The notes below the pieces were generated by a model. That model did not search any database. It saw only the letters and a program-made list of their open reading frames with translations, and was not told the DNA's origin. Made by a program: the position numbers and the translations under genes. A stretch of 64,000 nucleotides of DNA from Prostheceraeus crozeri (Eukaryota; Platyhelminthes; Polycladida; Euryleptidae), in the NCBI GenBank assembly GCA_907163375.1, contig CAJQUW010011512.1, positions 248,001 through 312,000 of the forward strand, written 5' to 3'. Positions 46,501 to 57,444 of this stretch are shown here, one piece after another (position 1 is the first letter of the stretch; each line of letters begins with the position of its first letter).

Positions 46501-48228
46501 TGCCTCGTTTTTTCGCTTTCTGAATTATTTTTGAATTATCACCCATTTACGCCATGTATCATTTGCCTCACAAGGCAGTTTGCGCCACATCGAATTCTTG
46601 TCACAATGATGACTTGACAGGCAACTACACACATCAATTACTGTGGTAATATTATGCTGGACTGCTGAATGTTTCTGGTTGGAGCCCTTCAAGTGTCAGT
46701 TTTAATATTATCAGTTTCCTCAATCTTTTCTCCAAGTAGGTGAAGTTTACCAAATCAGCATGTTGAAACTGCTGGGTAACATAAACGGACCTTAATCCAG
46801 TTTAGTGCTGCTTCAAGTGTAATGGCTTGCTTTTACAGAGAAGTAATGCGTTTCTGAAAATCCGAAAAGCGAATTAAAATACAAGTCAAATCATTTTTCA
46901 ATGAATGTTTTTCCAACAATTCCATCTGAATTGAGACGGCATCAGACGGGCAAAAAGCATTCATTATCCTTCGCTCGTCTGGCAGTACGAAAAATGATGT
47001 ACATGTGAATGGGGAAACACAAAACCAACGGCAAAACTGAAGTGAACTCCTCTTACTTGACGAGAAAATTATTACGGAAGCAATGCAAGTTTTTTGGTAT
47101 TTAGGCATTTTCCCAAGAAGCACTTTGTCTGAAGTTCCGGGCGCATATAGGTGTATAATATATATGATTTGACAAAGTATTATACCTCATTAAGTCAACT
47201 CAGTTGCTTGTTTAGGTACTCATACTTAGATACTCCGCTAACGATTTATTCGAACGAATGACATCAAAGGACTTGCAAGCGAATCAACAATTAAAGCTCC
47301 GACCTTGTGCTTGTCTAACACACTATCAAACAAGAAAATGATAAAGAAAATTAAAAACATAGCCCATATGCTTTTCTTCAGCTTACACAGAATCGGAAGA
47401 TGCTAGAAATCACTGAAATACGAAGATCAAAAGGTTGCACTTTTGAAAAAAGAAAAAGCAGAAACTCTGCGACTGTCAAAGATCCCTTAACCTTCCGTCT
47501 TATCAAACTTGACAACCCGACTACAAGATTTATCAAGTTCGGATACTGGAACTAATCCCTTTCCTTCATTTAGTGTCTATGCCGTCTCCCATGGGCTGCC
47601 TATACGTAGACAGAGTAGATACAAGACAGTTATGAGGTACGGCAGATGTCTATTCGAGGATTCGTGCCTTGTAAATTCGATAATGGCTACAATTAGACCT
47701 CGACCATTCCATTCACTGATGACTTTCCGGGCTAGATTATCTGATGAGAGAAGGTTGAGAGAAGCGAAGCGTGGCTTGTATGAGGGCAGCATTGAAGGAG
47801 GAAGACGCAATGAAGGATGGATAATGAAGTTAGAAGATGGTGTGGATGAAGGATGTCATATTAAATCTAGGATGTGTCATCAACTTGCGTGTAGACAAGA
47901 GAAAACGGAGTAATTGATGAGGATAGTCCAGCTCAAGACCTAGGAGTGTTTCGAAATGCAATTTGTAAATGCCGTGGTGATCTATTTTTCAACCCTCTCT
48001 CTGTGGTAGCGCTCTGTTTTTCAACATCTCTATGTTTAGCACTTCAATATAGCTTGTCTTTAATGTGTTTCAACTATTCACTCTCAAATCACTAAATGTT
48101 TTACTAAATATCTGACATATTGTGAAGTTATTCACATCTCGGAGAATTGGCATGACACATTATTTTATGATTGAAGCTTAATATGATATTAAATACACAT
48201 TTGACTGATATTCGATGACTATTTGATG
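43589..48228. other. No gene recognised
   Basis: This 4.6-kb stretch holds no supported gene. A 134-codon plus-strand frame at 47509-47913 is arginine-rich and open on both strands in part. It has no recognised motif and no clear splice borders. Confidence 0.4.
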
Positions 48229-48361
48229 CATAGAAATTGATAACAATAAAATCTCTAGGATGGAAGAAAAGCTTGCATTGCACAATAGTGGCGCGCATTT
48301 TCACTTACAGTAGATACACCTGTCAGCGACTGGATCATTGGGTTAGAACCAGTCACACATG
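48229..48361 (+). repeat. MITE-R1 copy 1, partial
   Basis: From catagaaattgataacaata to attgggttagaaccagtca this matches, in the opposite orientation, the MITE-R1 copy at 51129-51388 at roughly three of four positions. The right end of the family was not found here, so the copy is truncated or its end is too diverged. Confidence 0.65.
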
Positions 48362-48576
48362 TAATTCTAAGCTTTTCATTAAAGAAAACGAGATGACCAG
48401 CAACACAAATCGTGATAAATATTACAGGCATTTGACAATCAATTTAAAGCAATTGTTATCAATGAAGAAGCCAAAGACACATTCAGAAGACTGAAGACAC
48501 GTGAAGAAGTGCTAATGGCACCTAACATATCAGACAGGCCTTGCACGAACAGATGCGTTGGTGCTAACTGCATCCA

Positions 48577-48618
48577 ATGGTCTACTACCGGGAAGTGATG
48601 GTCTACTACCGGGAGAAA
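48577..48618. repeat. Two-copy 21-bp tandem repeat
   Basis: The unit beginning atggtctactaccggga is repeated at 48577 and 48598, with the last few bases diverged. Confidence 0.8.
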
Positions 48619-49023
48619 TTCTATTTTTCAAGCACTTCGTCATGGTGGCGGTCTATTACAGATTTTACGGTATACTGTATGTATAGTATTGCTCTTTACT
48701 CGCAATATGTCGCTTGAATAAACATTTTTCTTTCTACCTTTATGAAAAGAAAAATTCAGTGATAGGTTCTTTCGTGATTAATTTTGCCTCTCCATGTCCA
48801 TTTTTCATTTTCAAATTATTGACATATTTCGCTCCTTCAACCAATTGGCGATAGCTATCCTTATTTTGAGAAAGGCATCGTTGTTTTCTGAATATCTTCA
48901 CGTAGTTCAGCAGACATGGTGACGAAATTTGGACTCCTAATTACACAGGTTAGATAGATAGCTTCTGAAGTGACTTCTGACCAAAGATGTCTAATTCTGT
49001 GGCGACATGCTGGATTCATAAAT

Positions 49024-49353
49024 CATTTCTTAGGCACTACTGCAGTTTAGTGCACCCTCTTTTACCCCTGCTGCAGTTTAGTGCACCCTAAAATGCATGT
49101 GAGAACAACATGATTTAATCAACAGAATGAATGCCGTTCGTTCTTCCCTATAGTTATATAGAGTGTCTTTGTGTCTTCGTGTGTCTTCGTCTTCGTCTTC
49201 GCACATTACACCGAGCGCGCGCTTCGGTGTAATGTGCGTGGTCATCGTTTGCGGGAGAATGCGCCGTTGTTTTAGGGTGCACTAAACTGCAGTAGGCGCG
49301 TTTCCGTCTCTTTCATAGAGGGTGCACTAAACTGCAGTAGTGCCCATTTCTTA
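49024..49353. mobile_element. MITE with doubled inverted repeats, central hairpin and 9-bp target duplication
   Basis: The element is 49033-49344 (312 bp). Its outermost 28 bp, starting ggcactactgcagtttagtg, are an exact inverted copy of its last 28 bp. Each end carries a second copy of the core gcagtttagtgcaccct further in (about 49070-49092 left and 49270-49297 right, inverted). The centre holds a 13-bp perfect stem, gcacattacaccg with cggtgtaatgtgc, around a GC-rich loop (about 49201-49237). A short tcttcg run precedes that stem. The flanks are a perfect 9-bp duplication, catttctta, at 49024-49032 and 49345-49353. Nine-base duplications are typical of Mutator-like elements, so that superfamily is the first guess. 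No protein is encoded. Confidence 0.85.
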
Positions 49354-49568
49354 TATTAAAGTCAGTGGTCTCCGTGGCACAGTGGTTAAGTGCTTGGCCA
49401 AGTGATCTTTCGGGCCTGAGGTCGAGCCCCAAGAGTGTCATTGGAAGTCGGAAGGAAGGACATCCGGGATAAAAGCACTACAACGCTCCCGAAAAGTCTG
49501 ACTATGTCAGCACCGTCTAAGCCCCGCTAGTATGCGGAGTAGTGACGTTAAAGCCTATATTAAAGTCA
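49352..49568 (+). repeat. SINE-B copy 7 with a perfect 13-bp target duplication
   Basis: The SINE is about 49367-49555, starting ggtctccgtggcacagtgg. It is flanked by exact copies of tatattaaagtca at 49352-49364 and 49556-49568. It inserted at the very edge of the neighbouring MITE, overlapping that element's right target duplication by two bases. The SINE therefore came after the MITE, or the same site is a shared hot spot. Confidence 0.88.
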
Positions 49569-51120
49569 CCTGAATCGAATGTAAATGACCAAGTTATAAG
49601 CGCTTAGCTTCCGGTACTTTTTTGGGTCACCTGGCATGTGTCCCTGGTTATACTAAGTTACTGGTTAGTTTTACTATTATCATGACAGTCACGGAACTTC
49701 TCCTTGCTTCTCTATCTATATCAATTAGATGTTGTTTTTGTTAATTAACTGTTAATACACCGGTCATTCATGGTCAGTTGTCCTTTTCATTATCTCAACA
49801 TCAAACCACAACCTTCGTGATTGTAAAGCTTGGTATTTATCAACAACGGCCTACAGGAAGCATTCATAATTGGAACTCGTGCTTCAAACACCAGATATCT
49901 TGCCGAGCAGATTCACTCCGTCAAGAATCAATTTTGCCTCCAGACAGGTTTGAGTTTCAACCTCGCATAATAACAACAACAGTAATGCAGATGGGGAATT
50001 TGAGTCGTGCTCAGCGCTGTCGAGTTTACGTTCTACTTAATATTTATTATCAAACAGTCAATAACTGTGGCGTCAACACTTTCAATCACATCGGAGATAA
50101 ATTTACGCCGTCCGTGTGCGAAAAGGGGAAGTAGAAGAGGCTTCGGTACTTTCAGTTTGTCTCGAATTCTTGTGTACTAAGAAGAATACTTGATTCAAAG
50201 CTTTCAAAGCTGAAAGTCGAATAATAGCGTATATGAAATGATAGATATTGGCATGTCTTCTCCCCTTACCAATAGAGAAAGACATCCGTCTTAGGGGTCA
50301 GTTATGGAAATGACTGGTTTTGACAGATTCATAAAAAGATCAGCTGATTCCCAAACTTTAAATATCAGAGGTAGAAACTGCTCCGTTCGCGTGATTGAAT
50401 GGAATATATTGCGATATATCGATTGAACGCTTCACGGCGGATAAATGTGTTGAATGAAGTCCCTGGATTGATTTGGATAACATAAACGGGCGTCCTTGTA
50501 TATCTGCTGAACAGTGAGCTTGTCTTAAATATTTAGACATTTACATCGACGAACAGAAACTTCTGCATTGATCCTATTGTATTTAGTTATTTACGAACAC
50601 TGATATCTATCTACCTGAGATGGGCCGGGTTATTGGGATCATTTTTTTCTATGGGGCAACGGGTCAGCAGATGAAGCAGTTTTAACTACAATCATGAATA
50701 TGAAATTTTAGAAAATGTGTTTTATTATGAAGCTTTGAATCTACAGAAAATGACTTCATTGATAAAGTTTGTACTGAAATTGACTTTCTGAAATCAATCT
50801 ACTGTCTGAAAAGTAAGATGAGAACATTTACTAGAACATGGCTTTCATGACGTGTGATAATCAAGACTCGCCTGCAAGACATCTGTGACTTGCAGAACCA
50901 AGTGATTCTCTTTTTTCTTTGATTATTAGTGACAAAAAAGAGATGTAGTTGACCAAGTGACGGGAGATCATCTTTCTGAGACAATAAGAAAAAAATTCAA
51001 TCGAAACTCCCCTTTTCAATTTGTAGGCCGATATTATAAAGTAAAAGTTAAATATTTCTGAGACAGGCCTTCGGCGCACAGCGCCTTCAACGGTCGATGT
51101 TTGGAAAGATTTTTCTCACT
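49569..51120. other. No gene recognised
   Basis: Nothing supported. A 118-codon frame at 49778-50134 (+) has no recognised motif. Confidence 0.4.
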
Positions 51121-51396
51121 GTCACAAGCATAGAAATAAACTGTTTATCTGAAGTTCGCTAGAATGGAAATTGACTCAAGGTCGCCGCACATACGGGGGA
51201 ACTAAGTTGGGGCATGAAGAACCAATTAAAACCTTCGATTTACTCATGTGACTGATTCTAACCCAATGATACAGACGTTGGCAGGTGCGTGCATCTAAGT
51301 CAAAATGCGTGCGATTTATGTGCCGTTATTGTGCATTGCATGAAGCTTAATTTCCATTCTAGAGGTTTTATTGTTGTCAATTTCTATGGTCACAAG
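51121..51396. mobile_element. MITE-R1 copy 2, complete (hAT-type)
   Basis: The element is 51129-51388 (260 bp). It starts catagaaat and ends atttctatg, an exact 9-bp inverted pair. A second matched block, ctagaatggaaatt and its inverse, lies 30 bp inside each end. The flanks are a perfect 8-bp duplication, gtcacaag, at 51121-51128 and 51389-51396, the size produced by hAT transposases. No protein is encoded. The family name is mine. Confidence 0.8.
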
Positions 51397-51829
51397 AAAG
51401 AAACTTTATATACTACTGAATTCGAGACACGTCTGGATAGGGAAGCTGAATTCACATCTGTTGTCTGATATCTGTTTGATAGTCTAATCAGATCTATGAT
51501 AGCCTTTGAAATATAAGTAATTTTTGATTCCGAAGACCACTATATACGCTGTGCTACAAGGTTTATCCTCCTATTTTTACTTGTTTACTACTGCTTGCTT
51601 TTTGCATATTTTTTGCTTGCTTTTTACTTGTTTACCTGTTACTATGACAGATATTCATCAACGAAGCTCATGTAAGCACGTAGAACTTAATATTTTATAA
51701 TCCTTGTGTAGAATTGAACGATGTAGCAATATTTGCAATGAAGTTGATCAAATTACTAAATAGTAGTACATGTAGTATTGTATATACATAGTATTCCATA
51801 TTAACCTACTGCCATATTAATCCTTCTGT
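51397..51829. other. No gene recognised
   Basis: The stretch contains T-rich direct repeats of ttgctttttgcat/ttgctttttact near 51590-51640 and nothing else that I can support. Confidence 0.4.
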
Positions 51830-51981
51830 GGTGTGGAAGAGCCCCGACAGTGCATTTGGAGGTGGGCATGATAAGTGTTTGGGATGAAAGTATCACAGCG
51901 CTCCAGGAACGTTCAACTACGTCACTACCGTTCAGACACTCTGTAGGGGTGCAGTGACGTTAAAGCTTCACTTCGTAAAAT
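51830..51981 (+). repeat. SINE-B copy 8, head deleted
   Basis: The copy starts in the B-box region (gagccccga) and runs to cagtgacgttaaagcttcac. Most of the tRNA-like head is missing. It lies about 50 bp upstream of copy 9 in the same orientation. Confidence 0.7.
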
Positions 51982-52030
51982 TACAATAATTAATGAAATG
52001 TCGGGTACATTCTCCTAGGAATCAAAGACC

Positions 52031-52235
52031 GTCTCTGTGGCCTCTGTGGCACAGTGGTTAAAGTGCTTGCCTTAGCGATCCTTCGGTCCAGTGGTCGAAC
52101 CCCGAAAGTGTCGTACGAAGTTGGCAGGAAGGGCATCCAAGCTAAGCGATCACAGCGCTCCGGATGTGTCTGAATGTGTCAGCATCGTTCAAGCCCCTGA
52201 ATGGAGGTAGCAGTGACGTTGAACAGTCACTTCCT
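52031..52235 (+). repeat. SINE-B copy 9
   Basis: The head shows a small internal repetition (tctctgtggc then ctctgtggcac). The B-box is ggtcgaacccc. The body and the gtgacgtt end follow normally. Confidence 0.8.
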
Positions 52236-53053
52236 TATGAATTGAAGGGTGTATTACATGACAAAGGAAGAGGTCTCTGAAACCTTGACAATACAAATTA
52301 TATTCAGCCGGTTTCGACTGAATAGAATATTGAACCAATTAGTTGCGTAGCTTTTATCAAATATAGAGGTTTTCTGTTATTATTAGCAATTCTATTTTCG
52401 AAGCAAAGGCGATTTTTACTGTTACAAAATATTCAGTTGCTTCGACTAGCTATTTATGCAGTCTGACTTTAAAATAGATCAATGCGAATGAGATGAAAAT
52501 GGTTCATCAATTGAAGTCAACTAGGAAGGATCATAACGTCGGTTAGTGTCTTCTAATCAAGTGCATTATCCAATACTTGAATTCTTCACCGTCAACGTTC
52601 CCATTGACGTCAATGCATTCACGTCTTAAGACAGTAACATGTTTCTGTCGTAACCGTCTCTCCTGCCATTGACTGTCGTCAAACTTAAGAGAAATCGGTT
52701 ATGATATTGCGCCGATTTTCGTAAACAAACTAGTTACATTCCCCTAAATATGAAACTTTTTCGTTGTAGTATGCGATTATAACCTTATAAATCAACTTTC
52801 AGGATTGTTATTTTTCTGGGAGTTGTTTTAAACTGATCACTAGAATTTCGATTCGCCTATGCACCAATTTTCATGAGGTCAAATCCAGACATTAACAGTG
52901 AAGAGAATTTTCATTACGCGGAAATAATTAAGCTACCACTTCCTTTATTCAATTTGAAGACAATACTATAACCATTGGTGGGCAATTCCTCAACAAGTGA
53001 AGCATGAGCCGGAAAGACAAAAACTTGTTAAAAGTTCAATAATTCAACATATA
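52236..53053. other. No gene recognised
   Basis: Nothing supported is seen here. Confidence 0.4.
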
Positions 53054-53767
53054 GCACGGGAGCTACTGACACTTTCTTCCTAAATTCGCGCACAAAGGGC
53101 TTAATAGCATGGATTTGTAGATTTTGAAATGCTGAATACAAAGATCAAATTATTTAGTGTCACAGTCAGTCGCTTTCGGTTATATGTAAGGTTAAAGGAT
53201 TCCCATTGGAATACAATGGTAAAATTCAAGAAATATCTGTGAATTGTGAAACACTAGGCAATTTTCGTGCATTTTCTTTTCCAGAAAAGAAACTATTTAT
53301 CAGAATGCCATGAAATTTGAAACATGATTGAGTTCAGAACATCAACTTTGATATAAGTGAGTCACATGATTCAGTATTTCATGTCTGAAAGCCTCTACAA
53401 AATTAGTAAAATCGCCAGAATTAAGTCAAAACATAATATTCACTCATTTTGTAGACTCGCAAACATCAAATACTCAATCATGTTTCAAATTTCATGGCAC
53501 TCTGATAAATAGTTTCTTTTCTGCAAAAGAGAATGTACGAAAATTACCAAGTGTTTCACAATCCATCGATATTTCTTTTACAACCGAATTTTTTAAATTT
53601 TACAACTGGATTCCAATGGGAATCCTTTAATCTTACCTAAAACCGAAGGCGACTGGCTGTGACACTTAAGAATTTGATTTTTGTATTCAGCCTTTTAAGA
53701 TCTACAAATCCATGCTATTAAGCCCTTTGTGCGCGAATTTAGGAGAAAGTGTCAGTAGCTCCCGGAT
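53054..53767. mobile_element. Fold-back element with arms of about 340 bp
   Basis: Nearly the whole element is one inverted repeat. The left arm runs from cgggagctactgacac (53057) to about 53410. The right arm runs from about 53440 to its mirrored end at 53764. By eye the arms are close to 90% alike, with small gaps, and a segment of about 35 bp is present only in the left arm (about 53332-53367). Almost no unpaired loop is left. TA dinucleotides lie near both ends (53052-53053 and 53768-53769), which would fit a Tc1/mariner-type MITE, but the first three bases of the ends do not match. No protein is encoded. Transcription through it would give a long hairpin RNA. Confidence 0.85.
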
Positions 53768-56700
53768 TAATGCATTCGAGAGTAATTCTTAAGAAGCGAC
53801 CGCTACCAAGCATTTAAGATCTGTAGACAGATTGAGAAAATGAAGTAATTTTGTTGCAAGAGTGAATGAAGAGTATACTGCAGAGATATCATAGCTTTAT
53901 GTGTGTGTGTTTTTTGTCTGAAAAAGCTCCTTGGGGACAAGTCACTAAAAAGCGTGTCTTTTTTTAAACGACCGCTGCTGGATCCATTTAGTGCCATAGA
54001 TGGACGAAAGCACGAAAGTATGTCAAAGTCGAGTCATCATGGAGCGATGATTTTCAGTGTATGAGATTATCTTGGGAGCAGTTAGATTTCGAAAAGAATT
54101 ATTATTTTTTAGCATGAAAACTTCTGCTGAAAATAAGTTAAGGATAAAACCTAAGCAATTTTACATTTTTAGATCAGCAACATATTCGAAGAAGACTGAA
54201 TATCATATTCTAGCTTGCGGTTGAAGGGAGGTGATTATCACGCTTCTAGCGTTTCAATAATGCGACGTAATTCTAACTTCTAATAGTTCTAGATTAGAAT
54301 ATATTATCATATGTTCAATTTAAAGGAATAAAGAGCTTTCAGCCTATAATCATTTTTACCATCATGCAGAATTTTATGCAATCAATTAGTCTTAATAAAG
54401 TTCAATTTTCGAGCATCCTTTTGTTCAAACTCAATGCAGTCGCCTTGATCCAAATTATCAGTAAGAAACTAATCGTGAAAATGATGCCACGATGCGTAGG
54501 AATATCATGTAGCTTTCATAATTAAAGGGATCGTCAAGTCTAAGCCATTCTTAGGGATGAAAACAGTACTGCTTTGTTTTGTCCATAGTTCTCAATTGAT
54601 TGAAAACACTTTGTTTGGATTGTAAATTAAGTAACTTGTGTCAGGTAATTGCATTTGTTACTCCGTCTGAGTCCTATGTCGGTTTCGGCAAAAACTCGAC
54701 AAAATTTTCACGTTTTCGCTGACGAACAATTATCTATTGTCTGATGACGAATCTTATGCAATGCAACCAAGTAGAGAACATTCAAGACAATTCATTAAAA
54801 AAAAAATAACAACCGATAGTCGTCTCAATTTTTGTTTGACTAGTCATGCAGATACAAATTAATAGACTAGAATTAGCATGAAAAATTGAACACAAAAACA
54901 GAATTAACAAAAAATAGAAGACATGATCAAACAACAAAAAATAGAAGACATGATCAAACAAGGAGGGCACGTAACATTATAAAAAAATGTCACGCATTGT
55001 TGTGTTCTGCGATAGCAGAAGATCAATATCGCATTTACAGTTATCCTTGAACATGTAACTGTTAATGGAATTTCTACCCTGTTTGTTTATGTCAATAGAA
55101 ACAAGCAAATCGCATTTATTAATTGATTAACTGGATTATCTGAATCGACGAAAGATCATATTTTAGCATTATTTTACCAATAATTATTTCATATTTGTCA
55201 TGCTAGCTTCAGACTTTTCCGCTTTTGGTTGTTATCTTGCTGTTTTGTCGAGAATCAGTCATTTTTCAATCTTCATTTTCTAATTTCATTATTGGCACAC
55301 TGATTCTCAAAAACGAGGTGCATAGTTTTTTTTGCAGTTATATTAAACACAAGAAGGTTATTGACTCATTCAAGACATAATAATTCGGCTATTTAAAAAT
55401 AGATTCAATTCAAGAATAGGAAAATATTTCACATCACGTATTTAGAATTTTGTCAAATTTATCAGCATTTTGATTAAGAGACACAATATGACATCATCTA
55501 TCTGTAATATTTTGTGCATCATTAGAAGTAAAGACACATCTCAGTTCTCTAGATTTCGTAATATGTACGCTTGTCACATATTAATCTCGAAAAGGCGTCG
55601 ACTACTGAATAAAAAATATCTCAAAGGGAACAGGAGAAGAGTACATCAGAGCTATCTTCCTTCAAAAGCTAGTGAGAAAGATAGGGTTTTTTTTAATTGA
55701 ATATGATTAAACTCTTCCCAATGGATGCAATTGTCATTGTAGTTACTATCAGATAATTTATAATTGAATCAATCGACAACTCTGATTCCTTGCAAATTTT
55801 AGACTTTCATTGACGATCAATCTTTGAAATAATTTTCAAAATGGAAATCAGCTCATACAGATTTCTGACGACTGGCAGAAATCGGTATGAGCGGCAATTA
55901 TAACATCATGTCAAAAGCGACAAGTGAAACAGAAAAATCAGGCAATAAACATTTAAAAGAACTAATAAGAAGTTGCTTAAAAGAAGAAAAATTGCAGAAA
56001 ATAAATGAAAATATATTAAAAAATAAAAAATCATAAAATGTAATAAGCAACTAAATTATTTCATACTTGTGATGATACATTTGCAAAATTGTTGAAATGA
56101 AAATGCGATTTTTCTGACCGTGTGTATTGAGAAGCATCCGATGGTCGGACGATCCGTTTGATTGCCAATCAGCTGATATTCGTTTCAACAATATTGCAAT
56201 CAGATGCTGTTTCTTTTAAATTTTTTTGATATCTTTATTTTACATAGTCTCTAAAATCTATTTACTTAAAACCTTTTTTACAGCCGTTTATTGTGCTTTC
56301 TTCAATGTATAAGTCTATAAATGAGCCGTTAGCAAATTCTAGATTAAATCTAAGCACTCCATTACCTAAACCATGGGTACAAAAATATCTTTTATGCATA
56401 TGGACGATATTCTGAATAAATCAAAAGATAACTACAAGAGTCTATCGACCAGGCGCGAGCTTCTGATCTGCTTGATAAGACTCTGTTATCTAAATAAACC
56501 CCCAATTAGGAATAAGGCAAATGTAGCACTGGTTTCTCTTTCACCCTTGACATTTTTTCGTGCAGAATGCAGAATATATCGGGTAGCATCATATTTTATG
56601 GCGTGTCACATGATTTCGTCTTAAATTATTGTATATTTGAAATCATTGTCATTCTCTTGCTCCATTGTATGGTCTTTGTAAAACAAATGAAGTGATGACA

Positions 56701-57272
56701 GCATAAAGATGTTTCGCAATGATTTTTCTTCTTTTAAAATTATTCACAGTTGTGCAGCAACAAAGAAAGAGATCTGTAGATTATATAGTTGTAGCCTCAA
56801 AGCTAAATATCTCAATTACTTTATTTTATAGGTAATGCAGATTCATATTAGCTCGTCTGAATTCTGATAACCGATTGTGAGGCTAAGACGTTGTCATAGC
56901 ATTGAGATCGTCTTTACTTCATCATGTGAGTCTTGATCGATGTTGTGAGGCAAACCTGACGCCTATTGCATTGTTAATGCGTGGCTGATGCTTTCTCTTC
57001 ATTGGTATGCGACAACGATGATAATCAGTTGCGATTGTCAGCGATCTAGGTCAAGATGAGGGTAAAGAATGTGACGGGAGATCGGAGTGATTAGATATTG
57101 AAACACTATTAGTGTTGTAGAAGATTGACTTTTTGACAACTCAACTGATCTAAAGGCTTTCTCATCAATTTGATGATCACATCATTTAACTCAAGTTAAT
57201 CAGTAGATGGGTGTGGTATATTAGAAATTGTCAGTTTGGGTCGTTTCAGTTTCTCCATGATCGAAGCTGCGG
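53768..57272. other. No gene recognised
   Basis: Short frames such as 55470-55700 (+) and 56373-56624 (+) have no motif I recognise. A tandem duplication at 54906 is listed separately. Confidence 0.4.
54906..54959. repeat. 27-bp tandem duplication
   Basis: The unit containing atagaagacatgatcaaac is present twice without a difference (54906-54932 and 54933-54959), so the duplication is recent. Confidence 0.88.
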
Positions 57273-57444
57273 TGAATGAAAAATGATGCTTCGACGTTGC
57301 TGACATAGTCAGACTTTTAAGTGGAGCGTTATGATCTTTAACCTCGTATACGCTTCCTGACGACTCCCACTGACACCCGGGGCTCGACCACTGGACCACA
57401 GGATTGTTAGGCCAAGCATCTAACCAGTGTGCCACGGGAACTAC
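57273..57444 (-). repeat. SINE-B copy 10, diverged
   Basis: On the minus strand it keeps the head (gtggcacactggtta), the B-box region (tggtcgagccccg) and the body (ctgactatgtcagca). The 3' end is shortened. Confidence 0.75.

Noticed and set aside
47509-47913. 134-codon plus-strand open frame
   Set aside because: No recognisable domain, no splice borders, and the opposite strand is open over much of the same interval.
49180-49200. tcttcg run as a separate microsatellite
   Set aside because: It lies inside the 312-bp MITE and is part of that element.
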